A stretch of DNA of 64,000 bases from JANYLB01 sp963837715 (GCA_963837715.1 CAWIOF010000004.1:930001-994000), one strand, 5' to 3'; positions 1-9,411 are shown, counted from the stretch's first letter. Made by a program: numbers and translations. Notes: a model not told the origin generated them from the letters alone.

Positions 1-149
1 CGCCACTCACCTGACGGTGGGGAACGGCTCGTCGGTTCTGATGGTGTGATGTCGAGGATCCCCGCCCTGCTCCGGGCCCGCCGACGGCTCCCGCGACGAT
101 CGAGGTGGCGCTCGTCGCTCCTGGTCGCTCGATCTCGCGAGCTGACGAC

Positions 150-989
150 TCAGCCGGCGAGCACCGCGTCGATCTGACCCATCGCAGCCCGCATCCCCTC
201 GTCCATGCCCATCGTGACCATCTGATCCATCACGTCGCGCGACGGGAACGACGTCTCGATGACCATGTGCGTCGCGCCTCCCGACTGCTCGTCGATCGTG
301 ACGCGGATGATCATCGTGGGCATGTTCGGGTCGGGTGCACCGGTGGCGTCGGCGAAGCCGTCTTCGAACTCGAGCCGGCGGGGCACGTCGACCGTCCGCA
401 CGAGCCACCACCCGTGCGACCGAGCATCGCCGGGCCCGGTCATGAAGTAGTTCGTCCGGCCGCCGGGGGTGAGGTCGTGGTCGACGAAGGTCGCCGGGTA
501 GCCGGGCGGACCCCACCACTGTTCGAGCTGGCGGGGGTCTTCCCACAGCTCCCATACGCGCTTCGCCGGCGCGTCGAACTCCGCTTCGATGCTCATGGTC
601 AGCGCTTCGGGGTCTTTGCGGACCTGGGTGACGGTCATGGTCGAGCTCCCTTCTTCGGTTCGGCGAGCACGTCGCCGAACCGGTCCATGCGGTGTCGCCA
701 CACCGCTTCGAGTTGGTCGAGCAGCGCGGGACGCGCGGCGGATCGAGTCGATGTCGCCGCGTACGAGTTGCTGGCGCCCGCGCCGCTGCTTCGTCACGAG
801 TCCGGCGCGTTCGAGCACCGCCACGTGCTTCTGCACGGCGGCGAAGCTCATCGCGTACTTCTCCGCGAGGTTCGACACCGAGTGTTCGCGGCGCAGCACG
901 CGGGCGACGATGTCGCGCCGGGTGCCGTCGGCCAGCGCACGAAGGGCCCGGTCGGTCCGCTGCTCCCTGGCCTCCAGATCTACAACCAT
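150..989 (-). CDS. ArsR-family repressor and SRPBCC (AHSA1-like) protein read as one frame through a frameshift
   Basis: Two genes of a familiar pair appear as one 279-residue frame. Residues 1 to about 80 are an ArsR winged-helix repressor (LADGTRRDIVARVL, then AVQKHVAVLERAGLV). Residues 118-279 are an SRPBCC/AHSA1 ligand-pocket protein with its own ATG at 638. Residues of about 83-117 do not look like protein. One base over, the same DNA encodes ALLDQLEAVWRHRMDRF, the normal ArsR C-terminus, which ends in a TGA at 635-637 overlapping the ATG at 636-638. An extra base near 728-735 therefore explains the fusion. The intact pair at 40228-41030 has exactly this ATGA overlap. The repressor probably controls both genes through the palindrome over its own start codon. 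The ligand is unknown. A genuine fusion is possible but unlikely. Confidence 0.8.
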   Translation of the reverse strand: MVVDLEAREQRTDRALRALADGTRRDIVARVLRREHSVSNLAEKYAMSFAAVQKHVAVLERAGLVTKQRRGRQQLVRGDIDSIRRASRAARPTRSGVATPHGPVRRRARRTEEGSSTMTVTQVRKDPEALTMSIEAEFDAPAKRVWELWEDPRQLEQWWGPPGYPATFVDHDLTPGGRTNYFMTGPGDARSHGWWLVRTVDVPRRLEFEDGFADATGAPDPNMPTMIIRVTIDEQSGGATHMVIETSFPSRDVMDQMVTMGMDEGMRAAMGQIDAVLAG

Positions 990-998
990 ATAGTTGTA
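981..998. promoter_or_regulatory. Palindromic operator candidate over the ArsR start codon
   Basis: TACAACCATATAGTTGTA is an inverted repeat with 8 of 9 base pairs matching. It contains the ATG (987-989) of the leftward repressor and lies 15 bases before the rightward DinB gene. The position suits an autoregulatory ArsR site that could also block the divergent gene. That role is inferred from symmetry and place only. Confidence 0.5.
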
Positions 999-1012
999 CG
1001 ATTAGCACGACC

Positions 1013-1597
1013 ATGCGCATCGGTCATGATCTCGGGATCGTGTTCGTCGACCCCGCCCACAACGGCCCCTCCGAGGGCGGCTCTCCCCGGGATCCGCGTC
1101 CGCAGACTCCCGGCGTCGCCGACGAGCGCACCACCCTGCTCGCGTTCCTGGCGTGGCAGCGTGCGACCCTGGCGATGAAGTGTCGCGGTCTCGGAGCCGA
1201 CGACCTCGCTCGCCGCTCGGTGGAGCCGTCGACGATGTCGTTGCTCGGCCTCCTCCGCCACGTCTCGGAGGTGGAGCGGCACTGGATCCGCAACACCATG
1301 GCCGGCGGCGACGCGCCCGCCCACTACTTCTCGGCCGACGATCCCGACGGCGAGTTCGACGGCGCGTCCGCGGATCCGGAGGTCGTCGCCGAAGCGTGGC
1401 GGGTGTGGGAGGGCGAGGTCGCCTACTCCGATCGGTTCCTCGCCGACGTGCCCGACCTCGAGATCGTCGGCGAGTCACCGTTCGAGGGCACCGTCTCGTT
1501 GCGCTGGGTGCTCGTGCACATGATCGAGGAGTACGCGCGGCACATCGGCCACGCCGACCTGCTGCGCGAGCGGATCGACGGCGCAGTCGGGGAGTAG
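1013..1597 (+). CDS. DinB-fold protein, DUF664 type
   Basis: A 194-residue protein of the DinB/DUF664 four-helix family. The mark is ERTTLLAFLAWQRATLAMKC near residue 40, followed by a histidine-bearing helix (LLGLLRHVSEVERHW) and a C-terminal HMIEEYARHIGHADLLRE. Conserved histidines in these helices usually bind a metal. Relatives are thiol- or metal-dependent enzymes of mostly unknown substrate. Only 23 bases separate this ATG from the divergent repressor start, so a start at GTG 1040 is a credible alternative. The gene meets the leftward lactonase tail to tail. Confidence 0.75.
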   Translation: MRIGHDLGIVFVDPAHNGPSEGGSPRDPRPQTPGVADERTTLLAFLAWQRATLAMKCRGLGADDLARRSVEPSTMSLLGLLRHVSEVERHWIRNTMAGGDAPAHYFSADDPDGEFDGASADPEVVAEAWRVWEGEVAYSDRFLADVPDLEIVGESPFEGTVSLRWVLVHMIEEYARHIGHADLLRERIDGAVGE

Positions 1598-2473
1598 CCC
1601 TACGGGTTCGGGATGATCCCCGGCCACGGTGTCGAGCGCGAGACCCGGCGTCGGGAGTCCTTCCCAGGCCACGACCCGGCCGGGGAGCGCATCGGTGGCG
1701 AAGAGGGTGCGGAGATCGTCGCCACCGAAGCAGCAGTTGGTCGTGAGGCCCTCGCCCGGGATCGGGAGGAACTCGACCACGGTCCCGTCGGGATCGACGA
1801 CCCTGATCCCGTGTTCGAAGGTCGACGCGACGTAGAAGCGTCCGTCGGCGTCGATACAGAAGCCGTCGCCGCCACCCGTTCCGAGGTGTTCGACGATCCA
1901 CTCCCGGGAGCCGTCGTCGTGGACGGCCTGCAGCCCGCGCTCCTCGATGACGACGAGTACGCCGTCGGGCGTGAACGCGATGCCGTTGCAGAACGTGAAG
2001 TTTTCGGCTGCGACTTCGATGCGGCCGTCGCGCCCGAGGACCATCACGCGTCCGATCGGCGGGTCGGGAGGCGGGAAGTGACCGGGATCGGTGAAGAAGA
2101 CACGGCCGTCATTCGCAACCGCCAGGTCGTTCGGCGCGTGGAAGCCGTGATCGGCGAGGAAGGAGACCGAGCCGTCGGGGTGCGCGAGTTGGAGGCCGGG
2201 GGTCGCGGTCCGGTGGGGAGGTGGGTCGTCGAACAGTCCCAACTGCGAGAAGTCGATGCCACCGTTCTGGGTCACGAGGATCGAACCGTCGGCCGCAACT
2301 GCGGCTCCGTTCGCCCCACCACCCACGTCGGCGAAGAGCGAGACCTCGCCCGACGCCACGTCGACCCGGTACAGCGCACCGTCGACCACGCTGGTGACGA
2401 CGAGCGTGTTCTCGCCGCACCACACCGGCCCCTCGCCGAATCTGATTCCTTCGCACACGACTGCACTCTGCAA
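1475..2473 (-). CDS. SMP-30/gluconolactonase-family protein with probably shifted C-terminus
   Basis: Six-bladed beta-propeller of the SMP-30/gluconolaconase/LRE family, which hydrolyses sugar or other lactones at a bound metal. Family marks include EGPVW near residue 14 (metal glutamate), PNDLAVANDGRVFFTDPG, CNGIAFTPDG and DGFCIDADGRFYVAS. As sequenced the frame runs 332 residues and overlaps the DinB gene by 123 bases. Skipping one base near 1633-1636 instead gives GLALTPWPGIIPNP and a stop at 1600-1602. That makes a 290-residue protein of normal family length that ends 2 bases from the DinB stop, so I regard 1600-2473 as the intended gene. It lies 13 bases after the P450 and probably ends that operon. 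Confidence 0.8.
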   Translation of the reverse strand: MQSAVVCEGIRFGEGPVWCGENTLVVTSVVDGALYRVDVASGEVSLFADVGGGANGAAVAADGSILVTQNGGIDFSQLGLFDDPPPHRTATPGLQLAHPDGSVSFLADHGFHAPNDLAVANDGRVFFTDPGHFPPPDPPIGRVMVLGRDGRIEVAAENFTFCNGIAFTPDGVLVVIEERGLQAVHDDGSREWIVEHLGTGGGDGFCIDADGRFYVASTFEHGIRVVDPDGTVVEFLPIPGEGLTTNCCFGGDDLRTLFATDALPGRVVAWEGLPTPGLALDTVAGDHPEPVGLLPDCAVDPLAQQVGVADVPRVLLDHVHEHPAQRDGALER

Positions 2474-2486
2474 CGGGCCGACCTCG

Positions 2487-3707
2487 TCAGGGGAAGCGAA
2501 TCGGGAGTGTGTCGTGGCCGCGCACGAGACTCGAGGACACGAGCTCGCCGGGCGCGGTGATCTCGTAGTCGGGGGACCAGGCGAGCAGTTCCTCGAGGAG
2601 CACGCGGCCCTCGAGTCGGGCGAGGGCCGCTCCGAGGCAGAGGTGCTCGCCGAACCCGAACGCGAGGTTGGGGGTGGTCACGGGCCGGAACGCGTCGAAC
2701 GTGTGTGCAGTGGGTCCGAACGCGGCTTCGTCGCGGTTGCCGCCGGCGTAGAGCATCAGCAGGAACGTTCCCTCGGGCACGTCGACGTGGCCCACCGTGG
2801 TGTCGGAAACGACGGTGCGACCGAACTGCTGGATGGGGGTGACCCAGCGCAGGCACTCCTCGACCGCGCCCGGGATCGTGTCGGGTTCGGCCGCGAGTCG
2901 GGCTCGTTGGTCGGGGTGCTCCGCGAGCGCGAGAAGCGCGCCGGAGATGAGGTGGCGGGTCGTCTCGTTGCCGGCGACGAGCAGCGAGAGGTTGAACGTC
3001 ATCAACTCGCCGGCCGACAGGGGCTCGCCCTCGATCTCGGAATGGACGAGCAACGACACGACGTCGTTGCCCGGGTCGGCCCGTTGGCGTTCCGCGTGCG
3101 CCTGGAGGAACTCGCTGAGCTCCACGAACGCCTGCATGGCCTCGGGCGGGAGTGCGGCGCGACCGTCGGACGCGAGGATCGTGGCGTCGGACCACCTCCG
3201 GAACTCGGAGCGTTCTGACTCGGGGACGCCGAGGATGTCGGCGATCACCATGACGGGCAGCGGTGCCGACAGGGCATCGACGAGGTCGATCTCCTCCCCG
3301 CGGGGGATGGCGTCGAGGAGGTTGCGGGTGCGTTCGCGCACCCGGTCTTCCATTCGGCCGACGGCCCGACCGGTGAACTCGCGGTTGAGGAGCCGGCGGT
3401 ACTCCGCGTGCCGCGGTGGATCGAGGTGCAGGATCGAGCCCTCGATGCGCCCACCCTGGCGGAGCGGGTCGTTGGCGAGGACGCCGCGCCCCGAGCAGAA
3501 GCGGGCCGGGTCGCGACTGATCTCGCGGATGTCGGCGTAGCGCGCGACCAGTCGGGCGCGGGGTTCGTACTCCGGGAGGTCGGCGCGAGCACGGAGCTCG
3601 GCCAGCACGTCGTAGTAGTCGTCGCGCAGGAAGGCCCCCGGCTGAGAGAAGTCGACCGGGAACAGGTCGGGGTTCGCGTCGCCGTCGGTGCGGCGTGGGT
3701 CACTCAT
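2487..3707 (-). CDS. Cytochrome P450
   Basis: A 406-residue soluble bacterial P450 with all family landmarks: I-helix AGNETTRH (245-252), K-helix ExxR (Glu284, Arg287) and the heme loop FGFGEHLCLGAALAR with Cys357 as the thiolate ligand. In the I-helix an asparagine stands where many P450s have an acidic or glycine residue next to the oxygen-activating ET pair. The ATG at 3707 overlaps the ligase stop by 4 bases, so it is translationally coupled. Together with an acyl-CoA ligase, an APH-fold kinase and a divergent acyl-CoA dehydrogenase it suggests oxidation of a hydrophobic carboxylic acid or sterol-like substrate. The substrate cannot be read from sequence. The frame is intact. Confidence 0.92.
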   Translation of the reverse strand: MSDPRRTDGDANPDLFPVDFSQPGAFLRDDYYDVLAELRARADLPEYEPRARLVARYADIREISRDPARFCSGRGVLANDPLRQGGRIEGSILHLDPPRHAEYRRLLNREFTGRAVGRMEDRVRERTRNLLDAIPRGEEIDLVDALSAPLPVMVIADILGVPESERSEFRRWSDATILASDGRAALPPEAMQAFVELSEFLQAHAERQRADPGNDVVSLLVHSEIEGEPLSAGELMTFNLSLLVAGNETTRHLISGALLALAEHPDQRARLAAEPDTIPGAVEECLRWVTPIQQFGRTVVSDTTVGHVDVPEGTFLLMLYAGGNRDEAAFGPTAHTFDAFRPVTTPNLAFGFGEHLCLGAALARLEGRVLLEELLAWSPDYEITAPGELVSSSLVRGHDTLPIRFP

Positions 3708-5357
3708 GGTCGGCCGATCGAATCGGCGCGGCCGAACTCGTGGAACCGGGCCTCGAGGTCGGCGAGGTCGTCGGTGGTGAAGCGGCGGTACGTCGGCTCG
3801 GGCCCGGGTCGCCAGTAGACGAGGTCGTCGGTGTACCACCGTTCGGCGCGGAGTGGACGCTTGTCGATCTTGTTCGTCGCGCCCACGGGCAACGCGGTGA
3901 TCCGGACGTAGCGGGGAGCCCACTTCGTCCCGAGATCGGGCTGGTCGGCGAGGAAGCGGCCGAAGGCGTCGGGATCGAAGGTCTGGTCGCGCTCGAGCTC
4001 GATGGCCGCCATGACCTGGTCGTCGGCGGTGCGTTCGTCGGGGACGGGATACACCGCCACCCCGCTCGCGCCGGGGAACCGGCCGACGATCCGCTCGACC
4101 GGGGCGGTGGCGAAGTTCTCCGAGTCGACACGGAGCCACTCGCCCACGCGACCCGCGAAGTAGAAGACCCCGTCGACGTCGCGGTAGCCGAGGTCGCCCG
4201 ACCAGTACCAGCCGTTCCGGGTGCGCTCGGCCTCGGCCTCCGGGTTGCGGTAGTACCCCTCGAACCGGTCGACCACGTTGCGCCCGACGATCTCGCCGAT
4301 CGCCCCCGCCCCGTTCACGAGTCGGCCGTCGGCGTCGAAGCGGGCGGGCTCGCACTCCACCCCGGTCTCGGGGTCGACCACCGTGGCGTCGACCCCCGAC
4401 TGCGGAACGCCGAGCGCGTCCTTCGACAGGCCCGGGCGCGGTTCCATGATGATCACGTTCTCGCTCGACCCGTATCCGGCGACGCACGGGATGCCGAACC
4501 GCTTGCGGAACGCGCGCAGGTCGTGCGGCGACGATTCCGGCGCGAGCGCGAACTTCACCCGGTGGTCGCGGTCGTCGGGCGACTCGGGTGTGGCAAGGAT
4601 GTAGGCGAGGGCTCGGCCCACCGTGCTGAAGAACGTCGCCCCGTACCGGCGGACGTCGGGCATGAACTGCGAAGCGGAGAAGCGCTCGCGCAGCGCGATC
4701 GCCGCGCCCGACGCCAGCGCCGGGAAGACGATCGCGTTCAGGGCGTTCCCGTGGAAGAGGGGCATCGCGCAGTACAGGACGTCGTCGTCGGTGAACCACG
4801 ATGCCGCGTTCGCGATGCGAGCGGCTCGACCGTGGGAGAACTGCACGGCCTTCGGTGCCCCGGTGGACCCCGAGGTGAAGATCAGCACGATGTGATGGTC
4901 GGGGCGGATCGGCGACGCTTCGACCGGCGCAGCGGTGTCGAGCCGGTCGCCCCACGCCTCGGAGCCGACGTCGAGCACCGTCGTCGCGCTCGAGATCGAG
5001 ATCGGTGAGGAGGGGCGCGTGCGATGCGTCGGTGAGCACGGCGACGCAGTCGGTGTGGCGCACGTCGCGCGCCAACTCCTCGCCGCGCCTCGTCTCGTTG
5101 ATCCCGACGATCACCGCCCCGACACGCGCCGCGCCGAACAGGGTGAACAGGTACTCAGGGGTGTTGCCGAGCAACACGCCGACGTGGAACGGCCCGGCGG
5201 CCGGGCGCAGGGTCGCGAGGACCGCGCCCCACCGTTCGCTCTCGGCCACCACCTCCCGCCAGCTCCACTCCCGACCGTCGACGACGATCCCGGTACTGTC
5301 GTCGACGGCGCGACGGGCGAGCAGCGCGAGCACGGTGTCGGTCGTGGTCGTGGTCAC
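3704..5357 (-). CDS. AMP-dependent acyl-CoA ligase, split by a frameshift
   Basis: Adenylate-forming ligase that activates a carboxylic acid as acyl-AMP and then acyl-CoA. The N-terminal part (GTG start at 5357, VTTTTTDTVLALLARRAVDD) is in one frame up to about 5000. The rest, from VLDVGSEAWGDRL, is in the next frame and carries the P-loop-like TSGSTGAPKAVQFSH, the GYGSSE motif, YWSGDLGYRD and a C-terminal NKIDKRPLR with the catalytic lysine. One surplus base between about 4981 and 5005, within a short gatcga repeat, accounts for the break. Repaired, the protein is about 550 residues, normal for the family. The start overlaps the phosphotransferase stop (GTGA), and the stop overlaps the P450 ATG. 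The acid substrate is unknown. Confidence 0.85.
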
Positions 5358-6399
5358 GAGCCGCTGATCCGTTCGGCCAGTGCATCGAGGAGCGGGTTGT
5401 CGTCGACAGCCATGACGGGTTCGTGGCCGGCAGCCCGGGTGAGCGTGCCGATGCGGGTCATGATCGCGGTGCTGCGCAGGAGCGCAAAGGTCTCGTACCA
5501 AGTCGAGGTCGTGGAGCTCGCGACCGGCCAACGACTCGTAGCGGGAGATCGTGCGCGTCGCGACCGGGGAACCCTTCGACGCGTCGGCCGCTCAACGTCG
5601 CCAACGTGGTCTCGAGCACGGTGAGCCAGGCGACGTCGTGCTCGGGCTCGCCGATCACCGCCATGTCCCAGTCGAGCACCGCGCGGATCGCGAGGTCGTC
5701 ACCGAACACCACGTTGCCGAGCCGCACGTCGCCCCAGCAGAGCACCGGACTGCCGGTGTCGACCCGCGTCGGCGCGTGCGCACGGCACCAGTCGAGCGAA
5801 CCGACGAGTGCGGGAACCGGGGTGTCGCCGCACGCCCACGGGATGTACTCCTCCCAGTGCCGGAGCTCCGCTGCGTTGTCGCGGCGCGGCACCCCGCCGG
5901 CGGTGGCGGCATCGGTGTCGGCGCGGTGGATCCGGGCGAGGGTCTCGAGGAACCGGTCGTGGAGCTCGGCGCAGGCGTCGGGTCCGAGGGCGCGGAGCCA
6001 GGGATCGAACGGAGGGGCATCGCCGATGATGTGGCCGTCGACACGCGCCATCACGGTGAACGGTGCGCCGAGCCAGGAGGAATCGGTCTCGGTGACGATC
6101 GGCGCGGCGATGGGCACGCCCGCGCCGGCCGCGGCGCGCTGCGCCGCGTGCTGCACCGTGAGGTCGTAGTCGGCGAATGTCCCGGGCGGGTCGGGGGCCA
6201 TGCGGACGACGAGGCGCTCGACAGTCGGTCCGTCGCGACCCTCCCAGCGGGCGCGAAGCAGGGTCGTGACACTCGAGTACCCCGCCGACGGGTGCTCCAC
6301 CTCGTCGACGAGCACCTCGGCGACATCGTGGTGTCGCGCCAGCCAACGGGCGAGGCCTTCCGCGAGCATCACGTCGTCGAGTGCGGTGACCGACTCCAC
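5354..6399 (-). CDS. APH-family phosphotransferase (ACAD10/11 N-domain-like), two frameshifts
   Basis: Aminoglycoside-phosphotransferase-fold kinase like the kinase domain of ACAD10/ACAD11. The ATP-site and catalytic region is CWGDVRLGNVVFGDD followed by AVLDWDMAVIGEPEHDVAWL. After EGFPGRDA the open frame turns to nonsense. Skipping one base near 5553 restores TISRYESLAGRELHDLD, and skipping another near 5500 restores WYETFALLRSTAIMTRIG through to ALAERISGS with a stop at 5354-5356. Repaired length is about 347 residues. It heads the leftward operon with ligase, P450 and lactonase and faces an acyl-CoA dehydrogenase. In ACAD10/11 such kinases phosphorylate 4-hydroxyacyl-CoA, so a hydroxy-acid route is a reasonable guess. 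Confidence 0.82.
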
Positions 6400-6535
6400 A
6401 ACCTCTCCCTGACGCCGACGTCATGTACTGGGCGCCCACCGTAGCTCCGCCTGACCTCCGCCGAGCCGGGTACTCTCCGCGCCCTGGGTCCGAGCGGCCC
6501 GACGGTTGCGTACTTCGAATCACGGGGGTCATCTG

Positions 6536-7816
6536 ATGGCGTGGGACTTCTCCACCGAACCGGAGTTCCAGGAGAAGCTCGACTGGGTCGAGCAGTTCTG
6601 TCGCGAAGAGGTCGAACCCCTCGAGTACATCTTCCCGTACGCCGTCCGATCCAAGGACCCGAAGATCCGGGGCCTCGTGCAGGGCCTGCAGGACCAGGTC
6701 AAGGCCCAGGGGCTGTGGGCGATCTTCCTCGACGAGGACCTCGGTGGGCCCGGATACGGCCAGCTCAAGCTCGGCCTCCTGAACGAGATCCTCGGTCGGT
6801 ACCCGTCGGCGCCGCAGATGTTCGGCGCGGCCGCACCCGACACCGGCAACATGGAGATGCTCGCCGCCTACGGCACAGACGAGCAGAAGAAGCGCTGGCT
6901 CGAGCCGATGCTCAACCAGGAGCTCTGGTCGGCCTATTCGATGACGGAGCCGCAGGGCGGTTCCGACCCGAACCTGTTCCGGACGCATGCGATGCGCGAC
7001 GGCGAGGAATGGGTGATCACCGGCGAGAAGTGGTTCACGAGCGCGGGGCGAGTCGCAGACATCCTCTTCGTGATGTGCACGAACGGCATGTTCGTCGTGC
7101 CCCGGGAAACGCCCGGCGTCGACATCCAGCCGGAGCCGCGCAACCACAACCACATCATCTACAACGACGTCCGAGTCCCGCTCGACCACCTGCTCGGCCC
7201 CGAAGACGGCGCCAAGATCCTCGCCCAACGGCGGCTGGGCGGAGGTCGCATCCACCACGCGATGCGCACGATCGCGCAGTGCAAGCTCGCCTTCGACATG
7301 ATGTGCGAACGGGCGCTGAGTCGTGAGTCGCACGGCAAGACCATCGCCGAGCACCAGATGGTGCAGGAGAAGATCGCCGACTCGTACGCGCAGATCCGGA
7401 TGCTGCGCCTCTTCGTGCTCGAGACCGCGTGGAAGATCGACAACACCAGCACGCAGGAGACGCGCACCGACATCGCGGCCGTGAAGTACTCGATGGCCAA
7501 GGTGCTCCGAGAGGTGTCGTTCAACGCGCTCCACATCCTCGGTTCCCTCGGCACCACGAACCTCACGCCCCTGCAGGCCATGTACGCCGCCGCGCCGACG
7601 ATGGGCATCGCCGACGGTGTCGACGAGGTGCACAAGTCGACCGTCGCCCGGAACGTGCTGAAGCAGTACCGCCCCCACGAGGGCTACTGGCCCACCGAGT
7701 ACTTCCCGGCCAAGCGCGAGCAGGCACGGGAGAAGTTCGAGCCGCTGTTCCAGGCCGACCCCGACCTGCGCGCCCTCGCCGACGGCTACGCCAAGTACAT
7801 CGCCCGCCGGGGCTGA
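6536..7816 (+). CDS. Acyl-CoA dehydrogenase (ACAD11-like)
   Basis: A 426-residue FAD-dependent acyl-CoA dehydrogenase that introduces a 2,3-double bond into an acyl-CoA. It shows the flavin-binding YSMTEPQGGSDP, the WVITGEKWFTSAG segment, an arginine-rich GGGRIHHAMRTIAQC helix and a C-terminal LGSLGTTNLTPL. The ATG at 6536 is chosen over an in-frame upstream ATG (6506) because CACGGGGG lies just before it and the family begins close to this point. It is divergent from the phosphotransferase operon across 136 bases. The pairing recalls ACAD10/11, where kinase and dehydrogenase are one polypeptide. Confidence 0.9.
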   Translation: MAWDFSTEPEFQEKLDWVEQFCREEVEPLEYIFPYAVRSKDPKIRGLVQGLQDQVKAQGLWAIFLDEDLGGPGYGQLKLGLLNEILGRYPSAPQMFGAAAPDTGNMEMLAAYGTDEQKKRWLEPMLNQELWSAYSMTEPQGGSDPNLFRTHAMRDGEEWVITGEKWFTSAGRVADILFVMCTNGMFVVPRETPGVDIQPEPRNHNHIIYNDVRVPLDHLLGPEDGAKILAQRRLGGGRIHHAMRTIAQCKLAFDMMCERALSRESHGKTIAEHQMVQEKIADSYAQIRMLRLFVLETAWKIDNTSTQETRTDIAAVKYSMAKVLREVSFNALHILGSLGTTNLTPLQAMYAAAPTMGIADGVDEVHKSTVARNVLKQYRPHEGYWPTEYFPAKREQAREKFEPLFQADPDLRALADGYAKYIARRG

Positions 7817-7836
7817 ACCGACTGTCGGGCTCGGTG

Positions 7837-8373
7837 ATGACGGTACGGATCGCGTTCCTCCGCGCCGTCAACGTCGGCCGGCGCACCGTCGGGATGGCCC
7901 GACTCGTGGCACTGCTCGAAGACCTCGGCTACGACGACGTGTGGACGTTCGTCAACAGCGGCAACGCGGTGTTCGGTGCGTCCGGTTCGCGGAACGATCT
8001 CGAGCGGATCATCGGGTCGACGCTCGAAGCCGACTTCGGATTCGAGGTCGAGACCTTCGTGCGGACCGCGGCGGAGTTGCGGAAGGTCGTCGCCGACGAA
8101 CCGTTCCCGGTGGCCGAGGGCGACACGCATTTCGTGACGTTCCTCAAGGCCGTCCCCGACCCGGCCACGCAGCGGGCGCTCGAGGCGCTGTCGGGCGACT
8201 ACGACCTCCTCGTCGTGCGCGGTCGCGACGTGCACTGGCTCATGCACGGCAAGTCGAGCGACTCGCCACTCCGGAAGAAGGACTGGGCGATCGTCGGCGA
8301 GAACGCCAGCACCAGCCGCAACATGAACATGCTGCGTCGGCTCGTCGGGAAGATCGACAGCCGAGGGCGCTGA
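7837..8373 (+). CDS. DUF1697 family protein
   Basis: A 178-residue DUF1697 protein. The family signature is clear: AFLRAVNVGRRTVGMARLVALLEDLGY at the N-terminus, FVNSGNAVF, and a C-terminal NASTSRNMNMLRRLV. The fold is two ferredoxin-like repeats and no activity is established for the family. It begins 20 bases after the dehydrogenase stop and may be cotranscribed. Confidence 0.88.
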   Translation: MTVRIAFLRAVNVGRRTVGMARLVALLEDLGYDDVWTFVNSGNAVFGASGSRNDLERIIGSTLEADFGFEVETFVRTAAELRKVVADEPFPVAEGDTHFVTFLKAVPDPATQRALEALSGDYDLLVVRGRDVHWLMHGKSSDSPLRKKDWAIVGENASTSRNMNMLRRLVGKIDSRGR

Positions 8374-8383
8374 ACGGTGCTGC

Positions 8384-9325
8384 TCAGAACGCGGTGTGGA
8401 AGGTCTGCGCCAGCGCGGTGAGGTGATCTTCGTCGGTCGACGGGTCGCCGGAACGGCCCCATCGGGTGCGGAAGTCGGTGACCCCTGCGTCGACGAGCGT
8501 GCTCGTGGCTTCCATCGTGGCGTCGAGGTCGACCGTTGCTCCGTCGCGGACGAGCGGCAAGGTACCCACCACCTGGAGTGTCTCGAAGTCGGTGCGGCCT
8601 GCGTCGGCCAGCCCCTGCTTCACGAGTGGGATGTGCGTCGTGAGATCGGCTGCGGCCGGGCCCCACGGGATCCATCCGGATCCGTGGGCGGCCAGACGGC
8701 GCACGACGCGCGTGTTGTACGCACCGCCGACCCAGATCGGGACGCCACCGGCCTGCACCGGCTTCGGCATCTGGTGGATGTGTTCGAAGCTGAGGAAGTC
8801 GTCGTCGAACGACGCCACCGGTTCGGTCCAGAGCGTCCGGCAGACGGCGAGGGTGTGGTCGAGGAGCGCGCCGCGTCGATCGAAGTCGAGGCCGGCGGCC
8901 TCGTACTCCTCCCGCTGCCAACCGACGCCGACGCCGAGGTCGACGCGACCACCGGAGAGGACGTCGAGCGTGGCCAGTTCCTTGGCGAGCACCACCGGCC
9001 GCCGGAGCGCCGCGATCATGATGTTCGTGCCGAGACGGACCCGTTCGGTGCGGCCCGCGATCCACGTCAGCACGGTGAAGGGTTCGAGCCAGTGGCCGTC
9101 GGGACCGGTGGGCTGGCGCCCGCCGGCGGTACCCCCGAGCGACGGATCCCCGTACGCCTCGAGGTGCTCGCCGAACACGACGTGGTCCGACACCACGACC
9201 CGGTCGATGCCCGACGCTTCCGCCACCCGGACCTGTTCCCGCAGCTGTGACCATCCGTTCGGATCGTCGGCACTGAACGACGCGAGGGAGATCGAGAGCT
9301 GTACGGCCCGGGGCTGACTCGTCAT
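8384..9325 (-). CDS. LLM-class F420-dependent oxidoreductase
   Basis: A 313-residue luciferase-like TIM-barrel protein of the actinobacterial F420-dependent type. Typical segments are VVVSDHVVFGEHLEAYG, RTERVRLGTNIMIAALRRPVVLAKELATLDVLSGGR split over residues of about 95-130, and GVGVGWQREEYEAAG. F420 rather than FMN is inferred from the subfamily and the host type. It is convergent with DUF1697 (10 bases apart) and divergent from the thioesterase. The substrate is unknown. Confidence 0.88.
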   Translation of the reverse strand: MTSQPRAVQLSISLASFSADDPNGWSQLREQVRVAEASGIDRVVVSDHVVFGEHLEAYGDPSLGGTAGGRQPTGPDGHWLEPFTVLTWIAGRTERVRLGTNIMIAALRRPVVLAKELATLDVLSGGRVDLGVGVGWQREEYEAAGLDFDRRGALLDHTLAVCRTLWTEPVASFDDDFLSFEHIHQMPKPVQAGGVPIWVGGAYNTRVVRRLAAHGSGWIPWGPAAADLTTHIPLVKQGLADAGRTDFETLQVVGTLPLVRDGATVDLDATMEATSTLVDAGVTDFRTRWGRSGDPSTDEDHLTALAQTFHTAF

Positions 9326-9411
9326 CGTGTGACCGTACGAGCGTCATGATGACTGGGTGCTGCGTCGCACCACGCAGCGTCGCGGTGCGACGACAGGTAG
9401 GTTCCGACGCG

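Noticed and set aside
2487..5531. A 1014-codon open frame spanning P450 and ligase
   Set aside because: It is the true P450 frame joined to fragments of the ligase and kinase in wrong frames. Family motifs show three separate genes.
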